From Colletes latitarsis (lineage: Eukaryota > Arthropoda > Insecta > Hymenoptera > Colletidae), in the NCBI RefSeq assembly GCF_051014445.1, contig NC_135147.1, forward strand, positions 26,688,479 to 26,752,478: DNA of 64,000 nt, written 5' to 3'. This document shows, piece after piece, positions 1 through 11,346 of the stretch. Each line of letters begins with the position of its first letter. Position 1 is the stretch's first letter. The notes beneath the pieces are model-generated. The model worked only from the letters and a program-made list of their open reading frames with translations. It did no database searches and was not told the origin of the DNA. Position numbers and translations under genes: made by a program.

Positions 1-350
1 CGAATCTGGACACGAACGAGGTGAAGAACAACCAGTGCCCGTTCCTGACGGACAAAGGTCAACTGAGGATCCGGCTGGAATGGAACGAGAGCCACCTGCT
101 GTTCCAAGCCACCTATCACAAGTACGACGACGTGTGCCGCATACACAATCAGCAAATGAGACGCGAGATAGCCACGCTTCAGGGTGAGAACAACACTCTG
201 GAGAGGCAGCTGTTCAGCTACCAGAAGAGCCTGGCGTACGCCCAAGCGCAGCAACAGCAACAGCAACAGCAGAACCAGAACCAGCAGCTTCACGGTGGCC
301 ATCAGGCGCACCTGGAGAGGTCCGCGTCCACGGACACCGAATATGCCTGA
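1..350 (+). CDS. 3' end of unidentified coiled-coil, Gln-rich protein (up to first stop)
   Basis: The open frame enters from the left edge (first whole codon at base 3) and reaches TGA at 348-350, so only the last ~115 residues are visible. They contain a charged amphipathic stretch that looks like a coiled coil (HNQQMRREIATLQGENNTL, roughly residues 47-65 of the visible part). A polyglutamine/asparagine tract encoded by mixed CAG/CAA at about 246-290 follows, then a Ser/Thr/acidic tail ending TDTEYA. Third codon positions are strongly G/C, which supports coding. I do not recognise the family; a cytoskeletal or scaffold coiled-coil protein is possible but unproven. No start is visible because the gene begins outside the window. 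The same frame stays open after the stop (next entry). Confidence 0.75.
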   Translation, partial: NLDTNEVKNNQCPFLTDKGQLRIRLEWNESHLLFQATYHKYDDVCRIHNQQMRREIATLQGENNTLERQLFSYQKSLAYAQAQQQQQQQQNQNQQLHGGHQAHLERSASTDTEYA

Positions 351-809
351 CAAGTGGAACAGATGAACGAGACGCCGGCCGCCGGTTGCAGACGGCAATT
401 GCCAATCTTGCAGGAGAACGATCACCGCGTCCACCAGAACCTGGTGAGGATGATGGACCGACGGCTGAGCAACGTTCAGCTACAGCAACACCTGTACGAG
501 ACGGAGCCGCAGCAAAGGTTCGGTGACGGTTCGCCCAGGCAGAGCTTGGATCATTCCCAGCACCAGGAGCACCGTCGGAGTATCGTGCAGCAACCGAAGT
601 CGGCCAGGTCCAGCGTCGGGAGGTCGGACAGCGCCTCGGAACGCGGAAACGACCGTTACGCCGGCTATTATTTGGGGTACGTCGGTCAGGCAGCGCACAA
701 AAGACGTAGGACCACTTTCTGGGAGACCCTGACGGGTCTCGTGTGCTCATTGGGCGCTTTGGCTTCCAGGGCTGCCAAGATGGCCACCAGACGGGGAGAG
801 CCTCTTTGA
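351..809 (+). CDS. In-frame C-terminal extension after TGA (putative stop-codon readthrough)
   Basis: Directly after TGA 348-350 the same frame continues for 152 codons to TGA 807-809. The translation is not UTR-like. It starts with a charged, Gln-rich, helix-prone region (QENDHRVHQNLVRMMDRR, QLQQHLYETEPQQ), then a Ser/Arg-rich part, and ends in a basic cluster (HKRRR) followed by a fairly hydrophobic segment (WETLTGLVCSLGALASRAA). In a hand count about 40 of the first 50 codons end in G or C, matching the upstream ORF. The stop context is TGA followed by C (TGA CAA); UGA-C is the context enriched among known insect readthrough stops. An intron removing the stop (donor 184, acceptor 362) would be 179 nt and break the frame. 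A sequencing error in a sense codon is the main alternative. Confidence 0.5.
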   Translation, partial: QVEQMNETPAAGCRRQLPILQENDHRVHQNLVRMMDRRLSNVQLQQHLYETEPQQRFGDGSPRQSLDHSQHQEHRRSIVQQPKSARSSVGRSDSASERGNDRYAGYYLGYVGQAAHKRRRTTFWETLTGLVCSLGALASRAAKMATRRGEPL

Positions 810-1760
810 AGGAGCGCAATCGCGGACCAGTGGACTGGTACGATACGGGATTCGAACCGGGTACCGGATAACAGTGACGTATTTTTGTGATGTGGAGAGA
901 GTTTCGAACGTTGAGTTGGTGAAGAAACCCCGTCGACTCGTTTGTGTTCTCGCGGACCAGGGGCCCTCCAACGGCCCTGGCTCGAGACGTTTGATCGACG
1001 GAGAACCCGGAAGAGGCACACGACCACGTTACGAAAAGGTTCGACGCGAAGAGAGTCTGGGAGTAGAAAGGGCACACGCTCCTTCCGCGAGCGCTATACA
1101 AGCTCGCGACCAGATTACGGATGATCTCGACAATACACCGGAGGAACGCCGGACAACAAGATGACGCGAGGGGAAGGATGATGGATCACACAGCCTCGAA
1201 AGGTTTCGAGCACGGGGACGGTCGATCGATTACATTCGTACGCTTTTTTTTTTTTATTTTGAGTTTTTCTTATTCTTTTTGGAGAGGTTTTTTTTGTCGA
1301 CGAAGTCCGAGAAACCGAGACCAAGGATGAAGAGGCTCGCGATGTATCTTGTCCAGTTCCGAAGACAGCTCCGAAGCAAGAAACTCGGCCCGTCGCGGAT
1401 GGAGGAACCAAAAGACGGCTTTGACGTTACTAATAATCGATTTGAACACCGGTCGAGCGACGTACGAACACAGAGATACACACCATACACACACACGCAC
1501 ACGTACACGGTAGGAACCAAGATGGGGGGAATCGACGGGAACCCGAACAGCCTCGTTCGCCCCTCGATTACGATTCTACACACGTATGTACACCGATACG
1601 ATTCTATCTACTTGTCAATTTACTAAAAAAAAAAAGAAAAAAAAAAGAAGAAAAACAAACAAAAAACCTATTTTCCTCTAAAGACTTTTTTCACCTATCG
1701 TCTGCGACTTCTTTGATAATAAAGGATCCGTGCGGCGTAGTCGCCACCAAACTCGTAACA
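810..1760 (+). other. Probable 3'UTR of the left-edge gene, with poly(A) signal
   Basis: No coding frame is supported after the second stop. The region contains poly-T runs at about 1244-1255, a short CA-repeat at about 1489-1503 and A-rich runs from 1624. A canonical AATAAA lies at 1718-1723. The assignment as 3'UTR rests on position only. Confidence 0.45.
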
Positions 1761-4700
1761 ACGTTAATTATCGTAGCACGTACACACCTAAAACGAAAAT
1801 ATATAAAGAAAACAAGAAAAAAGGAAAAAACGAAAAAAAAAAAAAAAATGAAAAACAGAGTTTAGAGTGCAGTCGATGTTACATAAACCGAAAGTAGGGG
1901 AACCGGGATCGTTGCTAGATCGCACCGGATGTCGGATGTGCGCAGTCGTCGATGTTCGGCACGACCATTGCCATCCAAGATGGCGGCCAAAAGACCAGGG
2001 TAAATACAATGCGAACGATCAGCGGTTCGATCGTCGACCCGTTTTACTCGTTCCATCGAACGAAAGAAGTTTCATGGTCACTTACATTTTCTTACACGAT
2101 ATATTTTGTTTTAGAGATTAATGGTGCACGGTGAGGCAGTATCTGTTTGTTAAGCGAAACGAGACAAATCGGACATGTGAGTTTAATTTTTATTGTACTA
2201 CTGTGGAACTTTGGTTTCTCCGAGCAAAAATATTGTTTAAATGTTTCAAGCACGGTTCCCAAACGATAATTTACGACTGTATCAGAGGGTATATTTGTAC
2301 CACGGAGCATATATGTGCTAGGTCCTCGGACGATATTGCGCTGGAACCTTTGGGTCGCACGTTTGTCACCTAATTTCCTGCTCGTCCCGTCCCGTCGAGC
2401 ATTCCGGGATCGACGTTTCGATGTTAACTTTAGTCTCGCTATCCGATTACCGAACGGACAGCCCGTCGATATTCTTTTTTTTTCCTCTTCGATTCGTTCG
2501 TCCGACGGAAGCGCGCCAATTAACACTTCATTTCGTCGAGACGAAGCAAGGACGCGACGTGAAACGATCGAACGAAACGAAGACGAACGTTCAAAGAATA
2601 TCGATAGGTATCGAAATCGTGTACCAAGAATCGATTTAGGAGATCGATCGTTTATAAAATCGATCCCGAATCGAGCATCTCTTGCGTAATCGAAGCTGCG
2701 AGCGATACGTGCACGTCGATGCTCCACGTCCGCCACATCGTTAGCTAACGATCGATAAGGCGTCAATCCACACCGCGTACGCGTTTAATAGACCACCATG
2801 AATCGTCGTGTGCCAGCGCACGTGTGCCCGCAGGTGGTTCAGCCGCACCTGTGCACACGAAACCCATCTGATCCGGCGATAGCCATTTAAAAGCACTGGC
2901 GAAAAAGCCAACGACCATCCATGGAAGCCTCCTCCGCCATCCGCCATCTTGGCCCATAAATCGTCGCTTGCGACGCCTCTAATTTCCCTCCATTCGTATC
3001 CCAACTTTCTTTCTTTTCTTTTTATTAAAATATTAAAATGTGCAATAGAAAATTATCAATCAGGCCCAGAGGGGATCAACAATTTATTTGCTTTACGGAG
3101 TGGCTTCGTTTTACAAACGTTTATACAGCGTTCCGGGATTTCCACCGTCGCGTTTGTATTTACAAGTTCGAGTTGCCAATTTAATTTCGCCCCGTTTCGA
3201 AATATCCACCGGATTTGTCACCCGATAAGTTTACTATCGGAAGTTAATCGTTCCGTAGATAAGGCTCGTCGGTCGCTCTCCGTCGGTGCTTTTAAATCCG
3301 CTGGCTCGCCATATCGCGGAACACGATACGATCGCATGAAAGTTGTATCCCTCCTCTGAAGTAGCAGAGTCTGTATACTTTGTATATAACTGTACTTAAA
3401 ACTGTTGAAGATTTATGAAAGAAGATATTACGAGAGTTGTGCCTATATATATATATGTGCAAAGACGAGAAGGATTATTAACGAGGATCGTACGATCGAA
3501 ATCCCCTTCGACGCTCGAACCGATCGAACGGCCGCCATTTTCCTAAGTTTGCTAGTTCGAAAACCCGGGTATTACAATTTCTGATAAGCAAACCCGCTAT
3601 CTGCCGCGTAACTTCATCCATAATTCCGGACTTAATGCTCGTCGACTTATTAGCGCGGCGATATTCTAATCGCGAACGGGAAAAAAAATGAAAATTTGCA
3701 AGTCGTCACGTTCCCGCTAACGATATTCTTAAACAGCGGCCCAGTAGGTCGAGCTCGCGATAAGAAGCACGTGAGCAAACATAACCCGCGCCGCGCGATA
3801 AAACTGACAAATAATCGCCCGGGAAAATTCTCCAGCCCGAGTCGCCGGGAAATTTATTCGATTCCGGGATAGCGGGAACGAAGACACGCCGAGGTCTTAT
3901 TTCCATTTTAATATGGCGGCCCGCCGCGCTCACATCGCCGGCAAGATTACGTTTCCCTGTTGACAAAGGGCCGCGGAGCAACGTTCGGAACCCAGAGAGG
4001 GAATAAAGAAACGAACGAAAAATGGGAAATCGATCCTCCGATCCTCGACGGACGTTCCTACGCCAATGGTGTAGCGGATATACGAGTTTCCGTGATGCAA
4101 TGGCGGCCTCGCCAGTACTCGATCGCCATCAAATTCGAAAGCTTCGAACGTCACAGTTTTTAGTCGCCTTTCAAGTCCTATAAAGTTCTAAAATGGGTTA
4201 AGTTTATATCCACGAGCTTGTATAAATTTGTACGAATGATTCCTTGCTGAAGGAGGTCTGTTTTAACGTACTGTAAACCGTCCCGATCGCGAACGAACCG
4301 TAGTAAAATGGTGTAACCGATCGACTATCGGCGAGGCGGGCCCGATAGGGCCGGAAAGCTGGTCTCTCTTACGCAATTCCGGCGGTGTCGTCGATTAAAA
4401 AGTTTCTTATCGTATATGCGGTCATGTATACAGGACCATCGTCGACGTCGATGCGTCCCCCGAAGACTAAGTCGAGTCCACGCCGATGGCGTGGGCCGAG
4501 ATCGACCGATCGACGACGAGAACCGATTGTATCTAATGTCATTATATCGTTGTGTAATTTGTCAGATTTTATCGATCGTACTCGCGAACGAAGCGAACTG
4601 CAAAAGAGCGTCCCGTGTCGAGAGCTCGATTTATCTCCACTGGCAACCTCCGCTTCGAGAGGCCAACGGGCAAACTGTCGCCCGGAAGTCTCGCCCGTAA

Positions 4701-7700
4701 CCCTCTTGTCAGTCTATACTCACCTGTTTCACGGTTTTCAATCCAGAATTTTCTATCGAAACGCTCGCGACAGGCGTGACAGCAGCTCTGACAATCGCAC
4801 CTAATCCGATCGGGGTGAAAACACCTTAACGTCTGTCAGCGCGATAACCCCCCGCGATTCCGCTTCCGGAAAGGAGTGGATTCGATCCGTTCGATGTCGC
4901 GCGACACCTGGAAGGTATCGATCTAAAAATTCTTCGGGTGTCTGAAAAGGTTTCTTCGGTACCGATGGGAGCGCAAAGGGCTAAATATTGCAGCTCCCGA
5001 ACGCGCCGGGGACGTTGGACGCCTCGTGGCACTCGAAGCGCCCAATAACCCGAATTTCCAAGTATAATTCAACGGTCCAAGGGGCCACTCGAGCTTCGAG
5101 GGAAAAGCAGAGCGTGCAGGACCCCGGCGATAAATTCATAAACCACTCGACGATCTTATCTTCCACGTGTTGTCGGCGTTAACGAGGTCGTAGATTCAAG
5201 ATCCCCGTGCCCGCGATTCGGTTCGGCACTTCAGTCAATTAAATTCACTCTCACGAGGGCCGGAGCGCGGGCATCGTCGTCGAGGAACGCGGATACACAA
5301 AGCAGCTACGGTCAAAATTCGCCAGTTCGTTTAAAATTTCGCCCCTTTTCGCCCACCGTAAGTCAGACCCCGGGCTTCTTGGCCACCCTGTACATACGCC
5401 AATACGTACTTATCTCTTATTATCTGTGTATTCTTGCTGAATCACGATCACACTCTGATCTCTGTTTGGCAACGAGATTCGTTCCGTGATCCCAGTTCGC
5501 TTGCGTCACTCCGATCGGGGCATCAATTGACCTTGGTGAAAATTGATCACCGATAGGAGAACGCTGACGAGAGTCTGGGATCGATGGGAACAGATTCGAA
5601 AGCGCCCGGTGGCTCGTAGCTTTCGAGAACTTTTGTTGCCGGTCGTATTGAATTATTCATCGCGTGTCGATGTCGGTTCCTCCGGACTTTCGGAGTCGAA
5701 AGTCTCGGCTGCCATATAAAATACCCATTAGCCTCGCTTGGGGATCATCCACGGGTAGATACAGACGTTTAAACTTTCTCGCGACGAAACTGGTCCAGAG
5801 AACGCAAATTTACGCTTCGAAAAGTACTTGGGAGTATTTATTCGCGATCGAGGAAAGGGTAGTCGTTTTTGTTTAAACGCAGGGAAAGACGGTAGTCGGT
5901 CGAACGCTTGCGAGAGAACGACCCCTCTGGCAGCTAGTACGGGAGGTGACGCCACCCATTACGGTCAAACTTCCCGTAGCTTTGGCAATTTTTCGAATTT
6001 CGAAGTGTCCGTGGCAAAGGGAAAAAAGAATCGATTTTTCAAAGTTCCAGACCGAAACGTACGAGAACGCTGTGTACTTTTGTTCGAGTTTGTAAGTATC
6101 GGGCGGTGGCCTCTCCAGCCTCGATATTGCTATCCCCCCACTCCGCCGTAGCATAATTAATTTTTGTCCATCGATATTCCGCGTCTGTAACTGTTTCCAG
6201 AAGGGCGAACGCTAATATCGTGCACGGCTCTAGGTTATCGGTTTTTCCTAGAAACGATACGTGAAATATGGAGGACATATATTCATCGTCGGAGCTCTAC
6301 AGAATTCATATCGCAAAGTGGAAACATTCTTTGAAACCGACGCAAACGTCCTGACCTTTCCTCGTTGCATTTTGCATACTCGCCATCTTTTTGCGTTCGG
6401 CTTAAAAACAATATCGATTAATCAGAGATTTTATTACGACTTATGAATTCCCGTTCTCAAAGATAATCGTCCAAGGTTATCAACGAAATGATTTCTTTGT
6501 TTTTGCTTCGTTTCGAATCGTTTTTATATTCCCGGCGATGATAAACGATCGAAACGTCGCGATCGATCCATCGAACGTTCGAAAAACGAACGTCGTGCGC
6601 GCTGACAGACGGCGACACCATGAAACAATAAAGATTCACTAGTCATTTACGCGGCAATGGCCGTTCACGATAGTTCGTGCAACGGTCGGCCGCCACGCGA
6701 TTTACTACTCGAAATAATTTTTCTCGCAGTAATTTTATCGTATATTTTTCGTGTCCCTTTCGTCCAGGGAGACGTCACGTTGTTTCTTATCTGCCCGACT
6801 TCCTCTTACGCGATGCCAAACAGTGTCAAATGGTCAAATGGCGGTATCGCGCGTCGTTTTATCGTCGAGTCTTGCCCGTATCGTTCGCGAGAATAATAAG
6901 CCATCGACGATACGTTTCGTACGCGAACGAATGATGGATTATCTACATTTGCGCGCGATTATGCCAACGAACAACGTGTTGTTGCAATTAAGTAACGAGA
7001 AAACAACGTGTCCAGCGCGATTACGTTCGTCGACGATAATGGCGCGACGTCCAGAGGCAGTCGAGCGTTTCCTTTTTCAGCTTCTAATCCTCGTGACGGC
7101 TCTTTTTCGATTGATGTATGTTCGTACTTTTTACGCACGATGTAAACGCACCTCTACGCAAACAAACCCTTTTTTCATCCGTGTGATTTATTCAGAAATG
7201 CGAACGCAACCGTCACACGTTTCTCAACAAGTTTTGAGGGTATATATAACTAATGTACTTAAACCATCTGTGAGTCTGCCTCGTCTTTTATAAAATTCTT
7301 GCTATATTCAAACCGACGGTGGTTCTTATTTCTTATTACCTGCCCCCCTCTGCGTATAAGCAAAACGACTCGTGTGCTTTGCAGAGATCGCAAGTTACCG
7401 AGTAATCAGGACTTAATCCCATCCCAGAAATCCCCACCATTAGACTCTTTAAGTCTCCGTCTGAACAACGATATGGGTTTTTTTCAGATGAGAGAGATAA
7501 AATTCGTAATCACCACCCCAATCGGTGAGAATGGAGGTAATCTTACGATCGCACAAAGAATCTTTACTGTAGCTTGTAGGTAAGTAAAATTTACATGCTG
7601 TATAGCAGTCATTGCATATTAAACATAGTACATTATAAGAATCTCATTATCCTCTGAATAGTCAGAATAGCCCCATAACCCAAAAGTTATTAATTTATTT

Positions 7701-8618
7701 TTTTATATCGGTTGTCGGAACGAGTTTGTCCCCCTATTGATTCAAATAATCGACCTTCCGCTGTACATCTATAGATGTCAAGTAAAAGCAATTGGTCACG
7801 AATGAAGTTACATTAGTTCCACGTTGAAAAAGTATTAAAATGAAATGGTAGCAGAGTAATAGACCTCGTTAAAAATGATGTTTCGATGAATTTATATATA
7901 CATATACGTGTACATTATATGCTAAGAATTGTATCGATAACCTTGGCAAAATAAATCGATAACTATGAAGCGCACTCGCGCGATAGTTAATCATCGAAAG
8001 CGACAGTCGTGCTACGGCCGTTGATTGATTTGCGTGTCGATTATCGTGCCTGAGTTTTGTAACGTTATTGCCAGGGTATTTTCTGGCAATTTGGTGCACG
8101 CAGTCGCGAACTTCGGAGTTATACACGCGGATCCGTTAAACAGGTCGAGTCCTGTCTCATCACGGCTGTGACTTTTTTTCGACGATAGGTTATGTTGTCC
8201 GCGTGGAGAAGAAAGAAAGCTATGTCAGAACGGTGTTAAACGGCTGAAAAATCGCTTCCAGACTGAGAGACGAGCGTGAAGAAGCATTTACGCGAAAGAA
8301 GAAACGTCGACAACCCGTACCTTGTCGCGACACCGAAACAGTATTAAAAACGATCGTGACTGCTAACCGCGTCGAAGAGATTGTTTTTTTTTCCTCTTCC
8401 TGCGACTGACAGATGTTCTTAACTAGCGCAGTTGTTGCGTAAGACAGTTAGGAAATACCAAATATAGGAAAAGAAAGATTTTTCCACGCGCCTGTGCTGC
8501 CTACACAGTTACGTGTCTTCGAATAGAAAAGCCTAAAATTGTTCATACACAGAAACGAACAACGGCGAGAGAACGGGGAAATACATACGAAGGTCGACCG
8601 ACCTACGTAGAATCACTA
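1761..8618. other. Intergenic region without a supported gene
   Basis: About 6.9 kb in which I find no ORF with recognisable protein content. The longest frames (for example 224 codons on the minus strand at 2092-2766) are Arg/Ser-rich products of a CGA/TCG-rich background. The first part (1980-4106) carries six copies of ATGGCGG or its complement, reported in the findings. The last ~400 bases (8200-8618), including a pyrimidine run ending in CAG near 8412, are the likely promoter and 5'UTR of the riboflavin transporter that follows. Confidence 0.5.
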
Positions 8619-10058
8619 TTGATGAATGACAAAAGGACGAAAATGTTAAGTCAACGATTAAGTAACAGAAGGTTAATAGTCGATCTTCTTGCACTGATGT
8701 TTGGCCTTGGTGCGTGGGTTGGTGTAAATGGTATCTACGTTCAACTACCCCTTCTGGTAAATGTTTCTCCAGAAGGATGGAGTCTTCCAGCACATATGGT
8801 TATGCTAGTACAATTTGCCAACTTGGGACCAATACTTTACACAATGTACATAAAGTAAGTATATCGTAAACTGTGCCTACTTAAGCTATATTTATTGATA
8901 TAGATAACAAACATTTGTAATACAATTGTTAATATCTTTATAATCTGCAATTATGTAAGTATTTTCTATTTCAGATACAGTGCATGGGCATGTGATAAGT
9001 ACATTACATATGCACTTCTAGCAGCAGCATCGTTGGCTACATTTATATTAGCTTTTTTATACCACGAAACTTCGATAGTATTTGGCAATGAGCACTCTAC
9101 TGCTCTTTTGTCCCTAATGTTCATAACAGCCACGGTCGGATGTACGAGTTCGGTTCTTTTCATGCCCTACATGAGGAACTATAGAGAAATTTATTTAGTG
9201 TCGTATCTTGTAGGAGAAGGGCTCAGCGGATTTGTGCCAAGCATAGTGGCATTGGTCCAAGGTGTTGGTGGTAATCCAGAATGTTTGAATGTTACTCAGC
9301 CTGGATCAAGCGAAGTAGAATTAAAGCTTCACTATCCAGAGCCCAGATTTTCGTGTCAAACATTCTTTATTTTCATCGGTGTCTTATTGTTCCTGTCTTA
9401 TTTGTCTTTCTTGGGATTGAATAATTTATCCATTGCTGTTGGAGAACGTGTGAAACATCCAGATAGTATGGAGGCATTGCCAACAGACACAAGAGCACCA
9501 CCAAGTTATAAAACTAACACTGGTTGGACAATGTCTAAACAAGTGTATTCATATTTATTAGTTATGATGGCAATTGTTTGTTTCTTAGGGAATGGTACAT
9601 TACCAAGTCTCCAATCGTATTCTTGTTTACCATATGGGAATGTTGCATATCATTTAACTGTTACTCTATCGTCGATGGCTGGTCCATTGGCAATGTGTTT
9701 AGGTTTTGTTATTAAAATGCCAAAAGTAAGTCTTCTCACTGTGCTGCTCGGAGTCCTTATGGTGCTCTCTAGTTTCGTTTGCGTTTTAGCTGCTAGATCA
9801 CCTACCCCACCTTTACAAAACACTTGGATAGGTGAATTGTTAGTAGTTTTATCTTGGATACTAATTAGCGGTCTAATAGGGTTTATAAAATTATGCATCA
9901 CGACGTTGTTTAGGCCCGATCCTGGCCGAGGTCTATATTATACCGGTGTTGCAACTCAAGTTGGGTCATTGATCGGCGCAATAGTCACGTTCGTTTTAGT
10001 TAATCATGCAAAGCTATTTCATTCTTATTCTCCGTGTTCATTGTCTACAAAACATTGA
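8619..10058 (+). CDS. SLC52A3: Riboflavin transporter, SLC52 family (tandem copy 1)
   Basis: Two coding exons, 8619-8854 and 8975-10058, join in phase 2 (AA|A, Lys) across a 120-nt intron (donor AA|GTAAGT, acceptor TTTCAG) to give 439 residues. The SLC52 signature is clear: LGAWVGVNGIYVQLPLLVN and SPEGWSLPAHMVMLVQFANL near residues 28-69, then GEGLSGFVPSIVALVQGVGG in the middle. The C-terminal half has a run of hydrophobic segments, in keeping with about 10-11 membrane helices and a central cytoplasmic loop (near GERVKHPDSMEALPTD). Family role: riboflavin uptake across the plasma membrane. The first ATG (8619) is immediately followed by a second. A poly(A) signal AATAAA lies at 10089-10094, only 31 nt past the stop. 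The neighbour at 11347 is a paralogue in the same orientation. Member 3 versus 2 cannot be decided from sequence alone. Confidence 0.93.
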
Positions 10059-11346
10059 CATTTTATACGGAATAGAATTAGCCCAATTAATAAAAAGTAT
10101 ATAAAAATTTTAATACTATAATAATTAGTTGAAAGGGTAAAATATTAATATATTTCTTAGTTCCTGTCGGTAATGACTACTGTACAAAGAGAAGTTATGG
10201 GATTTAGACTTGCACAGCTGAGACTGATCCCTGCTAGTGATTAACATAAATAGGAATCAATTTAGTTTTGATAAATTTATTTTCATTATAAAGCCGGATT
10301 ATATATTGTAATTAAAGGTACACGTACATTACTAGTATTAAAATAACTTATATCGTGATAAATCAGGGAAAAAATAACGTAAATCTATAAAAATCGAGTA
10401 TAACGAAAACATATATTTTGCTTGACTCAAGTAAGTTATGTATAATGCATTTTTACTTAAATTTTGTATACATATTTCAAAGAACTCGGACTTTACTTAG
10501 ATAAATGAATGTACTTAAAGAACAGCTTTATATATCGAGGCACAAAACTATTGTACATTTCAGTCAATTGCATTTTCAAAACTCTGAATTGAAGGAGGGT
10601 GTAATTTTACCATGTCGTTCATTGTAGTACGTTTATCTATCTACAATAAACATGGAAATGTCAGTGCCTATAAGCACTATACAATCATCAGTTCTGTTGC
10701 AGTGATGTAATGCTTTTTCAAATGCATGGATTCATTTTAGGTACCAAAGTATTAAATCGTATTTCATACAGAATTTAGCTGCCACTTAGTCAATTTAAGG
10801 ATTTAGAAATTATCAACTTTGTACATTATCTGATAAATTTTATTATTCTGACTAAGCAAGAGTCCAAGATGTAGAAACCATATAATTTCAACGCATCAGT
10901 TTCTTTAGCAGAAGTGTACTAAATACTGTAGAATCTCAATGAACAATCTTGTACTTTTATAAACTGTTGTATATAATAAACATAATATAAAGTGATGCTA
11001 TTGGTAGCAGAAACCTAAGAAAAAAATTAGGTGGAAATATCAATTGTAACAAGTTGTGTAAGTTTATGCAGTGAAAAAATATTTATTTTTGTGACGCGGA
11101 TGGTCATGTGGGATGAGTCGCTCGTTCCAGACAATTTTCGGGGATTCGATTCCATTCAATTGGCCTTATAGTTGTGTAATTAACACACGTAATAACATAT
11201 TTTGAGAGTGAAATCGGAAGAATTACTTCTAGAGCTCGCGGTTCGCCTCACGGCCATCGAAGTGTTATAGTATCGTAATCATTTAACTTTGTTATTGTTA
11301 TCCAGCAATAAATCCAAATTGTGATTTTTCATACAAAAATGACAAA
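10059..11346. other. Spacer between the two SLC52 genes
   Basis: AT-rich spacer of 1.3 kb. It begins with the short 3'UTR of copy 1 and ends with the likely promoter and leader of copy 2. A pyrimidine-rich stretch ending in CCAG at about 11304 may be the acceptor of a 5'UTR intron for copy 2. No ORF is supported. Confidence 0.4.

Noticed and set aside
348..350. TGA as selenocysteine codon
   Set aside because: The protein has no oxidoreductase context around the TGA, and I could see no convincing SECIS-type stem in the downstream sequence. Ordinary readthrough or a sequencing error is simpler.
184..362. Intron that would remove the TGA (donor GTGAGA at 184, acceptor CAG at 362)
   Set aside because: It is 179 nt long, so it breaks the frame that the downstream ORF needs, and the acceptor lacks a pyrimidine tract.
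838..868. tRNA T-arm-like GGTTCGAATCC on the minus strand
   Set aside because: The flanking bases do not form the T stem, and no D-arm, anticodon arm or acceptor stem could be drawn.
2092..2766. 224-codon ORF on the minus strand
   Set aside because: Arg/Ser-rich product of a CGA/TCG-rich region, with no domain or splice context; probably chance.
6751..7293. 180-codon ORF on the plus strand
   Set aside because: No recognisable protein, no consistent codon bias, and no flanking splice or promoter signals.
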